A model generated the notes under the pieces. The model ran no database searches, had not been told where the DNA came from, and saw only the letters and a list, made by a program, of their open reading frames with translations. Source: Succinivibrio faecicola (lineage in GTDB: Bacteria; Pseudomonadota; Gammaproteobacteria; Enterobacterales; Succinivibrionaceae). From it: a stretch of 64,000 nt of DNA. The stretch lies in NCBI RefSeq assembly GCF_019448115.1, contig NZ_JAGFNY010000001.1, forward strand, positions 62,001 to 126,000. The letters run 5' to 3'. Made by a program: the position numbers and the translations under genes. Positions 36,705 to 44,182 of this stretch are shown one piece after another (position 1 is the stretch's first letter; each line of letters opens with the position of its first letter).

Positions 36705-36827
36705 ATGACTAATTTCTTGAGCAAACTGGACAACATTTTTTTTGATGCAGTATCAAAGGCAAATTGCCAGACTGTACGACTTGTTGTTTATAAGGTAGAC
36801 GGTGTTTTAGAAAATACAAAGTTATAA
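36705..36827 (+). pseudogene. Short remnant resembling the KdsC (KDO-8-phosphate phosphatase) N-terminus
   Basis: A 40-codon frame. Its second half, KANCQTVRLVVYKVDGVLEN, resembles the KdsC start of the form KAENIRLLILDVDGVLSDG. The HAD nucleophile Asp of DVDGV is Lys here, and the chain stops right after motif I. No ribosome site. It is most simply a decayed gene fragment; a small protein or chance likeness is possible. Confidence 0.4.
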
Positions 36828-37166
36828 GCTACTTTATAAAATATAAAAAAAGAGTGACTCATTTAAATGCTTGCTTCATTTTGATGAGTCTGTTTATAGT
36901 TGTCTTGAAATAATACTTAGCAAATAATTAAGAATTCAGTGGAATATATTCTGAAACCAGCTGTAGTTAGTCAGAAAAATATTGCATCAAACTGCTCGAT
37001 TAATGAGTTCAGTAATAAAATTTACTTTTTTTTTGATTTTGACTATTTACGATTTGTCAGATCATAGATACTTCACTGTAAATCAAGAGAAGATCAGATT
37101 ATTTATTGCAAACCGGCTGTCATAATATATATGTAATTCAGTGTTTATAACTCAAGAGCACAAGGT
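36828..37166. other. Upstream region of the aryl polyene cluster
   Basis: About 340 bases, AT-rich. An inverted repeat GACTCAT (from 36855) with ATGAGTC (to about 36889) could end a transcript. Promoter elements for the cluster should lie at 37080-37160, where TTATTT/TTGCAA and TAATAT stretches are seen, but no arrangement has good spacing. No gene seen. Confidence 0.4.
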
Positions 37167-37892
37167 ATGGAATTTTCATTCAATATTGATGCAATAGCAT
37201 TAAGATTTCGGTCAATAAGCGCGCTAGATGATCTTTTAGCAATTAACTGCGATATTGATGCTGTCGATAAAAACTCCAGGAACCAAAAGCCAAAGTTCAT
37301 TCCAATGATGACAGCAAGAAGACTCTCTGATGGCTGTAAACTTGCTGTGGATGCAGCTATGGAACTGGCATCTGATAACAGCATTGATGCTGTTATTTTC
37401 TCATCAGCTTCAGGAGAAATTGAGCACAATTACAAGGTATTAAAATCTACTGTACAAAATACAGATGTTTCACCTACTGATTTTTCAATGTCTGTTCACA
37501 ATGCAGCAGTCGGAAATTTTACAATTCTGTCAAAAAGCAAGATCCCGTCATCTTCCGTTAGCGCTGGTATTGATTCATTTGTAATGGCTCTTACAGATGC
37601 TTATACAATGATAAAAAAAGGTTATAAAAACGTTCTTGTTTGTGACTATGATGTGACAATTCCTGATTTTTTTAAGATTTATCTTGATGAGACATATCCA
37701 TCATATCCACATGCGCTTGCTCTTTTGATATCTTCAGGAGATGAATATACAGTAAAAACTGAAGATAAGACTCAAAGTACAAAGATCACTGAATTTGCAT
37801 CTGTAAGATTCATGCAAGAATATGCAAAGAAAACAAAGGAATTTTTAATTCCTGGCAGAAAACTTAATTACAGATTTACTAAGAACTCATGA
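37167..37892 (+). CDS. Beta-ketoacyl synthase-like protein (chain-length-factor-like), aryl polyene cluster
   Basis: 241 residues, matching only the N-terminal thiolase half of a ketosynthase. MTARRLSDGCKLAVDAAMEL and AVIFSSASGEIEHNYKVL are typical of the short KS-like protein that opens APE clusters and pairs with the full KS as a chain-length factor. SPTDFSMSVHNAAVGNFTI is where a KS would carry its Cys-containing loop; Val-His replaces the usual Thr-Ala-Cys. So no condensation by itself is expected. First gene of the operon; its last 4 bases overlap the next gene. Confidence 0.8.
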   Translation: MEFSFNIDAIALRFRSISALDDLLAINCDIDAVDKNSRNQKPKFIPMMTARRLSDGCKLAVDAAMELASDNSIDAVIFSSASGEIEHNYKVLKSTVQNTDVSPTDFSMSVHNAAVGNFTILSKSKIPSSSVSAGIDSFVMALTDAYTMIKKGYKNVLVCDYDVTIPDFFKIYLDETYPSYPHALALLISSGDEYTVKTEDKTQSTKITEFASVRFMQEYAKKTKEFLIPGRKLNYRFTKNS

Positions 37893-38665
37893 AACTTATA
37901 GCAGGTCCTTACAGAGCATTGATTTCAACACTGATGATCGGAGGTTTTGGCATCGGTGCTCTTTTTATCGCTTTTATAGTCTTCAATATCATCAGACTGT
38001 GTGTAAGAGATCGCCACTTGAGATGTAATTTTTCAAGAAAATTTACTCTTTACTCTTTCAGATTCTATCTGTATCTTGGATGCCTTTTAAAAATCTTTGA
38101 TATTGAGATTAAAGGTCTTGAAAAAATTAAGAATGATAAAGGTGTTTTGTATATTGCAAATCATCCAAGTCTTCTTGATGTTGTAATCATGGATTCTTTT
38201 GTTAACAACGCAAACTGCGTTGTAAAGGCAAGTTTAAAGAATAATTTCTTCTTCTCAGGTGTCATTTACTGCAACGATTATCTTCTAAATTCAATCTCAC
38301 CTGAGATGATGATAGAAAACTGCAGAAAGTCCTTATCATATGGAGATAATATTATTATCTTCCCTGAAGGTACAAGAACTGTTGATTTTGACAATATTAA
38401 ATTCCGTCATGGTTTTGCAAGTATCGCACTTAACTGCAATTGTGATATAAGACCAGTTGTTTTCAGATTTGATGGTGTTGCATTAAGAAAAGGAAAACTC
38501 TTCTATCACACTTATCATAAAATTCTTACATACAGAATTGAAGTTCTTGATAAAATTGGCATAAATGAATTTATAAAAAACAACCCTGGACATGAAAGAA
38601 CCGCCCTTCCAAGAATTCTTTCAAAAATGTTGCAGAAGACTATTCAATCAAAAATGGAAAACTAA
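37889..38665 (+). CDS. 1-acyl-glycerol-3-phosphate acyltransferase-like protein, aryl polyene cluster
   Basis: 258 residues. A membrane segment near 9-36 precedes the acyltransferase fold. Catalytic HX4D is NHPSLLDVV, with His92 and Asp97. The acyl-phosphate binding motif is FPEGTRTVDF near 154-163. In APE clusters this enzyme is thought to help attach the polyene to a lipid carrier at the inner membrane. Overlaps the preceding gene (ATGA) and is followed by an ACP gene one base after its stop. Confidence 0.88.
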   Translation: MKLIAGPYRALISTLMIGGFGIGALFIAFIVFNIIRLCVRDRHLRCNFSRKFTLYSFRFYLYLGCLLKIFDIEIKGLEKIKNDKGVLYIANHPSLLDVVIMDSFVNNANCVVKASLKNNFFFSGVIYCNDYLLNSISPEMMIENCRKSLSYGDNIIIFPEGTRTVDFDNIKFRHGFASIALNCNCDIRPVVFRFDGVALRKGKLFYHTYHKILTYRIEVLDKIGINEFIKNNPGHERTALPRILSKMLQKTIQSKMEN

Positions 38666-38666
38666 A

Positions 38667-38921
38667 ATGGAAAAACTGTATACACAAATCAAAGAGCTTA
38701 TTATTGAAGCTTTAAACCTTGAAGACATAAGCACAGATGACATCGAAACTGAAGCTCCATTATTCGTTGATGGTCTCGGACTTGATTCAATTGACGCACT
38801 TGAGCTTGGTATGGCTATCAAGCAGAAATACGGACTTACTCTCTCATCTGACAATGAAGAGATGAAAAAGAGCTTCTACTCTGTAAAGACATTAGCTGAA
38901 TACATCAACGCAAACAGATAA
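38667..38921 (+). CDS. Acyl carrier protein (first), aryl polyene cluster
   Basis: 84 residues from ATG 38667; an upstream in-frame extension into the acyltransferase gene is not needed. The phosphopantetheine site is GLGLDSIDALEL with Ser41. Acidic throughout, as for type II ACPs. The chain grows on this or the next ACP. No phosphopantetheinyl transferase gene is in the window. Confidence 0.93.
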   Translation: MEKLYTQIKELIIEALNLEDISTDDIETEAPLFVDGLGLDSIDALELGMAIKQKYGLTLSSDNEEMKKSFYSVKTLAEYINANR

Positions 38922-38938
38922 AAAAAAGGTATTTTGAT

Positions 38939-39193
38939 ATGGCTCTAAAAACAAAAGAAGAGATTTTTAACAAAATAAAAGAAGATCTTGTTGCCCTTTT
39001 TGAACTTGATGAAGATGATATTTGCATGGAAAGCAGAATTTTTGAAGATCTTGATTTAGACAGCATTGATGCAGTTGATCTAATCGTTAAGATTCAAAAA
39101 GAAATCGGTAAGAGAATTTCTCCTGAGGATTTCAAACAGGTTCGTACAATTGGCGATGTAGTTGAAGTTCTTTATAGAATTTCCAATTCATAA
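38939..39193 (+). CDS. Acyl carrier protein (second), aryl polyene cluster
   Basis: 84 residues. The phosphopantetheine site is LDLDSIDAVDL with Ser42. It differs from the first ACP in most other positions, so the two probably do different work: in studied APE systems one ACP carries the starter and the other the extender. Ends one base before the membrane-protein gene. Confidence 0.93.
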   Translation: MALKTKEEIFNKIKEDLVALFELDEDDICMESRIFEDLDLDSIDAVDLIVKIQKEIGKRISPEDFKQVRTIGDVVEVLYRISNS

Positions 39194-39194
39194 T

Positions 39195-39767
39195 ATGCCA
39201 AGATTACTGCTTGGCATAGTATTTACAATTATCAGCATAGCTTATCCTGTGCTGATATATACAGGGCTCAAATATCAGGTACTAAACTACCTGATTGTTT
39301 TTATTGCATTTGTATTTTTTATAAGATTTATTTGTACAAGAAAAGTAAACGGCATTATGGCAACTGCTGGCAGGTACTCACTTGCAGGGGCATGTCTTCT
39401 TTGTGTTTTCTCTCTTGTATTTAAAAAGCTTGAACTTATGCTCTTTTATCCTGTAATTGTCAATGCGGTACTGTTCATTGTATTTACTGCATCAATACTG
39501 GCTAAAAGGCCTGTAATAACAGTTTTTGCAATGCTAAAGGAAAAAGAGCTTTCACCTTTTGCTCTTTCATATACAAGAAGACTGACTATCTTCTGGGCTG
39601 TATTCTTTGTAATAAATGGATTGATTGCATTATATACAGCAATAATAAATGACCTTAAAGTATGGACCTTATACAACGGATTTATTTCTTACGTTCTTAT
39701 AGGTATTATCTTTACAGCAGAATTTATACTAAGAGTCTTTTTAAAGAAAAAATATGACAACAAATAA
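39195..39767 (+). CDS. Membrane protein of the aryl polyene cluster (COG4648-like)
   Basis: 190 residues from ATG 39195. Five to six hydrophobic segments, starting MPRLLLGIVFTIISIAYPVL. MLKEKELSPFALSYTRRLTI near 112-131 is the most polar and conserved-looking part. Proteins of this size and topology sit between the ACPs and the ligase in APE clusters, and their role is not known. Its end overlaps the ligase start by 14 bases. Confidence 0.8.
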   Translation: MPRLLLGIVFTIISIAYPVLIYTGLKYQVLNYLIVFIAFVFFIRFICTRKVNGIMATAGRYSLAGACLLCVFSLVFKKLELMLFYPVIVNAVLFIVFTASILAKRPVITVFAMLKEKELSPFALSYTRRLTIFWAVFFVINGLIALYTAIINDLKVWTLYNGFISYVLIGIIFTAEFILRVFLKKKYDNK

Positions 39768-41136
39768 TTTTCACCAGGCTGTTTTTCTACGTCGTTCCCC
39801 AAAAGAAGTTTTATGTGTGGACAAGGATAAGACATATCATGTATACGATCTTCAGATAGCGGTTAAAGCTTTTTGCGTATATCTGTCTATGTCTGATTTA
39901 AAGAAAATAGCTATTTATACAGATGATGCCTATTTATTTCTTGTAGCCTTCTCAGCTTGTATCTATGCAAAAAAAGAAGTCATCCTTCTAGGTTCAATGC
40001 ATGTGGATTTATCAACCGAAAATGAGTACTTTGATGCACTGATAAGCGATCGCAACTTTGATAATGAAAAGATCCCCAATTTTAATATTAAAGAGCTTAT
40101 AAAGGAAATTCCTCTTCGCTCTACTGATGAGATCCCCGCAGTAAACCATGATGCAGTGATTACTAAAAAACCTGATCCTGAAAGCAGGATTTCCTTTTTT
40201 ACATCAGGTTCAACAGGCAAATCAAAGAAAATTGAAAAGACTTTAAGCCAGCTTGAGAAGGATATCTTTCATCTTGAAGATCTAACAAAAGATCTAGATG
40301 AACATAAGGATCTAATCTTCATGGCAAGTGTATCACCATGCCATCTTTACGGTCTTACATTCAGAGTACTGCTCCCATTTTTAAGATCATTTGTTTTTGA
40401 TACAAGATTTTTTAAATATCATGAAGAGCTGTGCGATAACGGCATTGGCAAAAAGGTTGTTTTCGTATCATCTCCAGCTATTTTAAAGAAGATTGACAAA
40501 TCACTTAAGAGCCCAGATATAATCTTTACTCTATCTGCTGGCGCAAGTTTGAGCAATCAAAGTGCTAAAGAATACTATGAATGGACCTCATGCCCTATAA
40601 CAGAAATCTATGGCTCAACAGAAACAAACTTCATTGGCTATCGTGAAGCCACAGGACATGAGCAAATGTACACTCCATTTAAAGGAATTTATTTCACAAA
40701 GCAGGATGATACTCTATATTTACACTCACCTCTTTTAAAAGAGCCATTTTTGCTTGATGACAACATCGTTTTTGAAGGTGACAGGTTCATTGTAAAGAGC
40801 AGAAAGGATAAGGTTGTAAAACTCTCAGAAAACAGGGTTTCTCTAACTCAGATAGAACAGCTGTCAAGTCAGTTTGAAAACATTGATGATGCTGTTGCAA
40901 TGCCGGTTGAAAAGAACTGCAGAACTCATATTGGTATCGTTCTTGCAACAAAGAGTGCTGACATACTAAATAGTGATGAAACAAAAAGACACGACTTTGT
41001 AAAAAGATACAGAGAAACACTAAAAGAAAAGATTATTCCGATTGCAATACCACGCTATATCCGTTTTGTAAAACAGATACCTGTAAACTCAATGGGTAAG
41101 AAAGTAGTAGCAGAACTAATGGAACTGTTTAAATGA
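39754..41136 (+). CDS. Acyl/aryl-ACP ligase (AMP-forming), aryl polyene cluster
   Basis: 460 residues. Activates an aromatic acid with ATP and loads it on an ACP as starter. The adenylation motif is FFTSGSTGKSKKI near 149-161, followed by EIYGSTETNFIGYR near 288-301, and the C-terminal catalytic Lys lies in NSMGKKVVAEL. Shorter than usual AMP ligases (500-550). The substrate, probably 4-hydroxybenzoate or a cinnamate, is inferred from known APE systems. Confidence 0.88.
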   Translation: MTTNNFHQAVFLRRSPKEVLCVDKDKTYHVYDLQIAVKAFCVYLSMSDLKKIAIYTDDAYLFLVAFSACIYAKKEVILLGSMHVDLSTENEYFDALISDRNFDNEKIPNFNIKELIKEIPLRSTDEIPAVNHDAVITKKPDPESRISFFTSGSTGKSKKIEKTLSQLEKDIFHLEDLTKDLDEHKDLIFMASVSPCHLYGLTFRVLLPFLRSFVFDTRFFKYHEELCDNGIGKKVVFVSSPAILKKIDKSLKSPDIIFTLSAGASLSNQSAKEYYEWTSCPITEIYGSTETNFIGYREATGHEQMYTPFKGIYFTKQDDTLYLHSPLLKEPFLLDDNIVFEGDRFIVKSRKDKVVKLSENRVSLTQIEQLSSQFENIDDAVAMPVEKNCRTHIGIVLATKSADILNSDETKRHDFVKRYRETLKEKIIPIAIPRYIRFVKQIPVNSMGKKVVAELMELFK

Positions 41137-41480
41137 TACTTCCGGAAAACTATTTAATTGAAAAAACTGATACTAACGAGGCAAAAATCTGTTTTACCTT
41201 GAAAGATACACTTTTCTATCTTAAAGGACATTTCAAAGAACAACCTCTGCTTCCTGGCGTTGTACAGCTAGGTTGGGCTATTCACTTTGCAAAAGAGCTG
41301 TTTTCAATAAGTACAGCTAATAATATACCTCAGGTAAAATTCACTCATCCTATTGTGCCTTTGGATAAAATTGAAATTCGATTAAAGCTCAACACAGAAA
41401 AGAAGAATTTTACCTTTGAATATTTTATTGAAAACCTAGATAGTGTTGCATCCTCTGGCAAGGTAAAAATCAATGATTAG
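41133..41480 (+). CDS. Hot-dog fold dehydratase (FabZ/FabA-like), aryl polyene cluster
   Basis: 115 residues. KGHFKEQPLLPGVVQLGWAI is the GHFxxxPxxPGV catalytic motif of FabZ-type dehydratases, with His33. It is one of two dehydratases in the cluster, needed to form conjugated double bonds. It overlaps the ligase by 4 bases and the glycosyltransferase by 8. Confidence 0.85.
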   Translation: MILPENYLIEKTDTNEAKICFTLKDTLFYLKGHFKEQPLLPGVVQLGWAIHFAKELFSISTANNIPQVKFTHPIVPLDKIEIRLKLNTEKKNFTFEYFIENLDSVASSGKVKIND

Positions 41481-42204
41481 TACAGTTGCTGTTATACCAT
41501 GCTATCGACATGATAAAACTCTTTTTAATGTTATAAAAGAGGTTCAAAAAAATGTAACTGATGTCATAGTGATTGATGACGGCAACGAAAAAAGTGTTGC
41601 AGATAATATAAATGCCATTGCAAAGCAGTTTTCAAATGTTACTGTACTAACTAATAAGATAAACATAGGAAAAGGCGGCAGTTTAGCAAAAGCAATACAT
41701 TTTGCAAAGGAAAAAGGCTACAGCCATGCTATTCAGATTGATGCTGACGGACAGCATAATGCAGATGATATAATAAAACTTCTAAAGCTTTGTAAAGAAA
41801 ATCCAGACTGTGTTATTTCAGGAGCTCCCATTTATAGCAGCGATGCTCCAAGATCAAGAGTCATAGGCAGAAAAATCACCAATTTCTTTGTTCATATAGA
41901 AACACTCTCTTTTATGATTAAAGATGCAATGATTGGCTTTAGAGCATATCCGGTTAATATTACTGACAAGATAATTACAAAGCATAATATTAAATCTAGA
42001 ATGACATTTGACATTGAAATCCTTGTAAGATTAGCCTGGGCTGGAGTAAAAACAATATTTTTTGATACAAAGATAGAATATCCAAAAAATGGAATTTCAA
42101 ATTTTAAAGCAATTGATCAGCTAAGAATTTCATGGATGCATACAAAACTCTGTACATATTCATTTTTAACACTGCCAGTCAGGATCTTTAAAAATGCAAG
42201 ATAA
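41473..42204 (+). CDS. Glycosyltransferase family 2 (dolichyl-phosphate-mannose-synthase-like), aryl polyene cluster
   Basis: 243 residues. VAVIPCYRHDKTLFNVI is strand one, VIDDGNEKS the nucleotide loop, IQIDADGQHNADDI the DXD motif, and GKGGSLAKAI the family's conserved G-K-G segment. Likely adds a sugar to the polyene or its lipid carrier. In some APE clusters this domain and the following acyltransferase are one protein; here they are two overlapping genes. Confidence 0.88.
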   Translation: MISTVAVIPCYRHDKTLFNVIKEVQKNVTDVIVIDDGNEKSVADNINAIAKQFSNVTVLTNKINIGKGGSLAKAIHFAKEKGYSHAIQIDADGQHNADDIIKLLKLCKENPDCVISGAPIYSSDAPRSRVIGRKITNFFVHIETLSFMIKDAMIGFRAYPVNITDKIITKHNIKSRMTFDIEILVRLAWAGVKTIFFDTKIEYPKNGISNFKAIDQLRISWMHTKLCTYSFLTLPVRIFKNAR

Positions 42205-43141
42205 TAAAAACTGGAACGAACTAAAAGAATTCAAAGGCGGTTACTACGGTCTGAAGATTATGCTGTTCATATACAACTATGGAGGCAGATATATCTTCAG
42301 TTTTGTTCTGATTGTTGTCATGTTCTTTTATTATCTTATTGCAAAAAAACAAAGACAGTATTCAAGAGAATTCCTAGATGCAGTAAACAGCACAAGAGAA
42401 AAAAGAGGTTTGAAGAAACTAAAACTTTCAACCTTTGCTCACTTCATGTCATTTGGCAATATGCTCATAGAGAAGCTCAGAAGCTGGCAGGGCAAATTAA
42501 TTTTAGGTAAAGATATTGTATTTAAAGGTGACAGCGAACAAGCTATCACAAAATATAATGATAATGGCCGTTTGCTAATCTGTTCCCATTTTGGTGACAT
42601 TGAGGCTCTAAGAGCAATTTTCACTATTAATTCAACTTATAAAATCAACTCAATTTTCTATACTGATAATGCAAAAAACTATAACCGTTTTTTAAAAACA
42701 ATATCACCAAATTCAAATATCAACATAATTACAACTACATCTATGGGGCCTGATACAGCTGTAATGCTAAAGGAAAAGATAGATGACAGACAGATTGTTG
42801 CTATTGCTGCAGACAGAATACCTACAACTTATAATTCCAATCAGAACAACCGCACATGCTGTGTTGAATTTCTTGGAAGAAAAGCAAAGTTTCCACAAGG
42901 ACCATTTATTCTTGCATCAATCTTAAAATGCCCTGTTGTCCTGGTATTCGGACTTAAAAATCCTCATACAGAGATTATTGATATTGTCTGTATAGATTTT
43001 GGTGAAAAACTCATTCTTGACAGAAAGGACAAGGAAGTATCTTTACAAAATCATATACAAAGATATGCAAAAAAACTTGAAGATCTAGTTATTGAATATC
43101 CATATCAGTGGTTTAACTTTTTTGACTTTTTTAAAGAATAA
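42194..43141 (+). CDS. LpxL/HtrB-like lysophospholipid acyltransferase, aryl polyene cluster
   Basis: 315 residues. An N-terminal membrane anchor lies near 30-50. Catalytic HX4E is CSHFGDIEALR, and AIAADRIPTTY followed by FLGRKAKFPQGPF matches the LpxL substrate-binding segment. Probably transfers an acyl chain, perhaps the aryl polyene itself, to the glycolipid carrier. Starts 11 bases before the glycosyltransferase stop. Confidence 0.86.
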   Translation: MQDNKNWNELKEFKGGYYGLKIMLFIYNYGGRYIFSFVLIVVMFFYYLIAKKQRQYSREFLDAVNSTREKRGLKKLKLSTFAHFMSFGNMLIEKLRSWQGKLILGKDIVFKGDSEQAITKYNDNGRLLICSHFGDIEALRAIFTINSTYKINSIFYTDNAKNYNRFLKTISPNSNINIITTTSMGPDTAVMLKEKIDDRQIVAIAADRIPTTYNSNQNNRTCCVEFLGRKAKFPQGPFILASILKCPVVLVFGLKNPHTEIIDIVCIDFGEKLILDRKDKEVSLQNHIQRYAKKLEDLVIEYPYQWFNFFDFFKE

Positions 43142-43143
43142 AA

Positions 43144-43596
43144 ATGTACAAAAGAAAAGATTATATAATTGCACACAAATCAGTTTTTCCTATTTCATTC
43201 CATGACACTGATGCTATGGGTGTTGTATGGCATGGCAACTATATCAAGTTTTTTGAACTTGCAAGAGAAGCTTTCTTTTATGACATTGGCTATGATTATT
43301 CAAACATGAAAGAGGAAAACATTATATATCCTATCACTGAATGCAGCTGCAAATACAGAAAGCCTCTTTTTGTTACAGACAAAACCATAAGTGTACTTTG
43401 CATGCTCACAGAATACGACGGCAAGATTGAAATAAACTATGAGGTTTATGGCGCACAGAGCAAAACACTATGTGCATATGGTAAAACTCAGCAGGTAGCT
43501 GTAGATGTGCAGACAATGCAAGTGCAAATCTGCACACCTTTAAAACTTGTAAAGGCAATCGAGGAGTATAAAAAGAAAAATGGCAGAAATTATTAA
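43144..43596 (+). CDS. Acyl-CoA/ACP thioesterase (4HBT family), aryl polyene cluster
   Basis: 150 residues. FHDTDAMGVVWHGNYIKFFE near 19-38 is the 4-hydroxybenzoyl-CoA thioesterase signature, with catalytic Asp23. Expected to clear mis-primed or stalled ACP or release product. Starts 2 bases after the acyltransferase stop. Confidence 0.9.
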   Translation: MYKRKDYIIAHKSVFPISFHDTDAMGVVWHGNYIKFFELAREAFFYDIGYDYSNMKEENIIYPITECSCKYRKPLFVTDKTISVLCMLTEYDGKIEINYEVYGAQSKTLCAYGKTQQVAVDVQTMQVQICTPLKLVKAIEEYKKKNGRNY

Positions 43597-44182
43597 AATA
43601 TTTCTTTTTACTCTACTAACATTATGCTCACAGACATATGCACTGACTACTGATGAGATAAAGAATAATCTCATCAAACAAAGTAAGACTGAGGTTTCAT
43701 ATATACAAAAAAAGCATTTAAGCGCTGCAAACAGAATTCTAGAGTCAAAAGGTTACATAATTATGACAAAAAACGAGCTCTTTTATGTACAAAAAGAGCC
43801 TTTTGAACAGTGTATGGTTATAAGCACTGACAGAATTCTTGAAGTAATCGACGGTGATGTAAGTGTACTTACAAGAGAAAATAACGGTGAAGTGTTTGAG
43901 ATATCATCTCTTTTAATGAAAATTTTCAGTTTTCAGGGAAACTATAGCGATTATTTTTCAACCGATGTAACAGGTGATCTTAATAACTGGCAGGTATCAC
44001 TTATCCCTCTTGATAAGACAATGAAGAATATCTTTTCAAAAATTCTGTTAAAAGGCGGTAAAGAGCTTTTAAAAATTGAAATATACGACACAAACAGTGA
44101 TCTTACAGAGCTTTTCCTGTCTGATTACAGATATAAAGATATAAAAGATGTATCTGGAGTTTTAAAGTACCGTGCAAAGTAG
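43580..44182 (+). CDS. LolA-like outer-membrane lipoprotein carrier, aryl polyene cluster
   Basis: 200 residues with a signal peptide ending near YALTTDEI. The mature chain has the LolA start DEIKNNLIKQ and repeated beta strands (SKGYIIMTKNELFYVQKEP). Thought to ferry the hydrophobic product across the periplasm together with the following exporter. Overlaps the thioesterase gene by 17 bases. Confidence 0.8.
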   Translation: MAEIIKIFLFTLLTLCSQTYALTTDEIKNNLIKQSKTEVSYIQKKHLSAANRILESKGYIIMTKNELFYVQKEPFEQCMVISTDRILEVIDGDVSVLTRENNGEVFEISSLLMKIFSFQGNYSDYFSTDVTGDLNNWQVSLIPLDKTMKNIFSKILLKGGKELLKIEIYDTNSDLTELFLSDYRYKDIKDVSGVLKYRAK

